Translations under genes and position numbers: made by a program
Part shown: positions 4,967 through 5,487 of the stretch, piece after piece
Position numbering within the stretch: the first letter of the stretch is position 1
Layout of the letters: each line of letters opens with the position of its first letter
From: an uncultured Actinomycetes bacterium
GTDB taxonomy: Bacteria; Actinomycetota; Actinomycetes; S36-B12
Assembly: GCA_905181745.1 (NCBI GenBank)
Contig: CAJIYV010000099.1
Coordinates: 1-5,487 of the forward strand
DNA: 5,487 nucleotides
Reading direction: 5' to 3'
Notes under the pieces: generated by a model
Seen by the model: only the letters and a program-made list of their open reading frames with translations
Told to the model about the DNA's origin: nothing
Databases searched by the model: none

Positions 4967-5487
4967 GCGATGCCATCGAAATCCCTGAAGCGCTGCAGCA
5001 GTTAGTGGATCGCAGTAATTTAATCGGTGACGATATGTCCTTGGTCGTCTATGGCGGCGGCAACACGTCGTCTAAGGGCCAGGTGAAAGATCATCTCGGA
5101 CGACTGCAAGAAGTCATGTGGGTTAAAGGATCTGGTGCAGACATGCGCGGTTCAATAGTTAGCGACTATCCCGGATTGCGAATCAGTGAACTCCTTGCCC
5201 TAAGGGATCTCGATGAATTGACCGACGAGCAGATGACCGATTTTGTGACTCGCGCGCTCATGGACCCAAGCGCGCGCCGCCCCTCGATTGAGACTTTGCT
5301 CCATGCATTTTTACCTTTTAAGCATATTGATCATGTCCACGCGGATGCAATTTGTGCGTTAACGAACCACGCAGATGGAAAGCGCATAACGGCCGAAGCG
5401 TTGGGTGAAGGTTTCGCCTACGTTGACTGGATGCGACCTGGCTTTGAGCTCAGCAAGATTGTGGGAGACCTTGCCAATTACGACGGA
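4963..5487 (+). CDS. Class II aldolase/adducin-domain protein, N-terminal part (3' end outside window)
   Basis: The first 175 residues of a class II, zinc-dependent aldolase. ATG at 4963 overlaps the mtnA stop (ATGA), with GGAG at 4952-4955, 7 nt upstream. Seen: LVVYGGGNTSSKG (27-39), the phosphate-loop-like start of the fold; MWVKGSGADM (52-61); PGLRISELLALRDLDELTDEQM (70-91); DPSARRPSIETLLHAFLP (101-118) with E110 as probable catalytic acid/base; and HIDHVHADAICALTN (121-135), where H124 and H126 are likely zinc ligands. The third ligand would be further on. GGGNTSSK plus WVKGSG and RPSIETLLHAFLP are, to my recollection, typical of the long COG3347-type aldolases that often continue into a short-chain dehydrogenase (as in RhaD/RhaE-like bifunctional proteins) rather than the short 220-residue fuculose aldolases. 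Whether the dehydrogenase half is present cannot be seen here. The likely job is cleavage of the MtnA product to dihydroxyacetone phosphate and an aldehyde (inference). Confidence 0.85.
   Translation, partial: MSDAIEIPEALQQLVDRSNLIGDDMSLVVYGGGNTSSKGQVKDHLGRLQEVMWVKGSGADMRGSIVSDYPGLRISELLALRDLDELTDEQMTDFVTRALMDPSARRPSIETLLHAFLPFKHIDHVHADAICALTNHADGKRITAEALGEGFAYVDWMRPGFELSKIVGDLANYDG

Noticed and set aside
1..5487. Mobile element, CRISPR array, tRNA or riboswitch (for example a cobalamin riboswitch before the mutase)
   Set aside because: No spaced direct repeats, transposase motifs, cloverleaf or T-loop sequence seen. The 197 nt before the mutase show no recognisable B12-box, and read-through by the small ORF fills most of it.

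Overview
The window looks like a chromosomal piece of a moderate-to-high GC bacterium, most likely an actinomycete (Actinomycetota). The main reason is the succinate dehydrogenase pair: the SdhA tail and SdhB closely resemble what I remember of the mycobacterial/streptomycete Sdh1-type enzymes. Other hints are a GTG start with AGGAG, a TANNNT -10 box placed for leaderless initiation, and a HutC-type GntR regulator. This taxonomic call is inference from remembered families, not a search. I see no tRNA, rRNA, CRISPR array, transposase or other mobile-element hallmark.

Layout. Bases 2-1215 hold the end of sdhA (5' end missing) and a complete sdhB, 2 nt apart. The 197 nt after sdhB contain a possible very basic 50-residue small ORF (1258-1410) and a -10-like box exactly where a leaderless start of the next gene would need it. 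Bases 1413-2999 encode a vitamin B12-dependent acyl-CoA mutase catalytic subunit of methylmalonyl-CoA mutase type that ends before the cobalamin-binding domain. Its stop codon directly abuts the stop codon of a convergent gntR-family regulator (3000-3866, minus). Divergent from the regulator is a two-gene unit: mtnA (3929-4966) overlapping by 4 nt with the start of a class II aldolase gene that runs off the window (4963-5487). The 62-nt divergent region holds a good sigma-70-type promoter (TTGACA-17-TACCTT) with inverted repeats in and just after it.

How the genes may work together. The left part is central carbon metabolism: the mutase would supply succinyl-CoA from methylmalonyl-CoA, and succinate dehydrogenase acts two steps later in the TCA cycle. 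The right part looks like a regulated catabolic module. MtnA turns a 5-substituted ribose 1-phosphate (5-methylthioribose 1-phosphate, or possibly 5-deoxyribose 1-phosphate) into the ribulose 1-phosphate. A class II aldolase of the kind usually fused to a short-chain dehydrogenase could then split that into dihydroxyacetone phosphate and a two-carbon aldehyde. The GntR/UTRA protein is the natural candidate regulator. This resembles the known DHAP-shunt or 5-deoxyribose disposal logic but uses a different type of aldolase, and is the most interesting hypothesis in the window.
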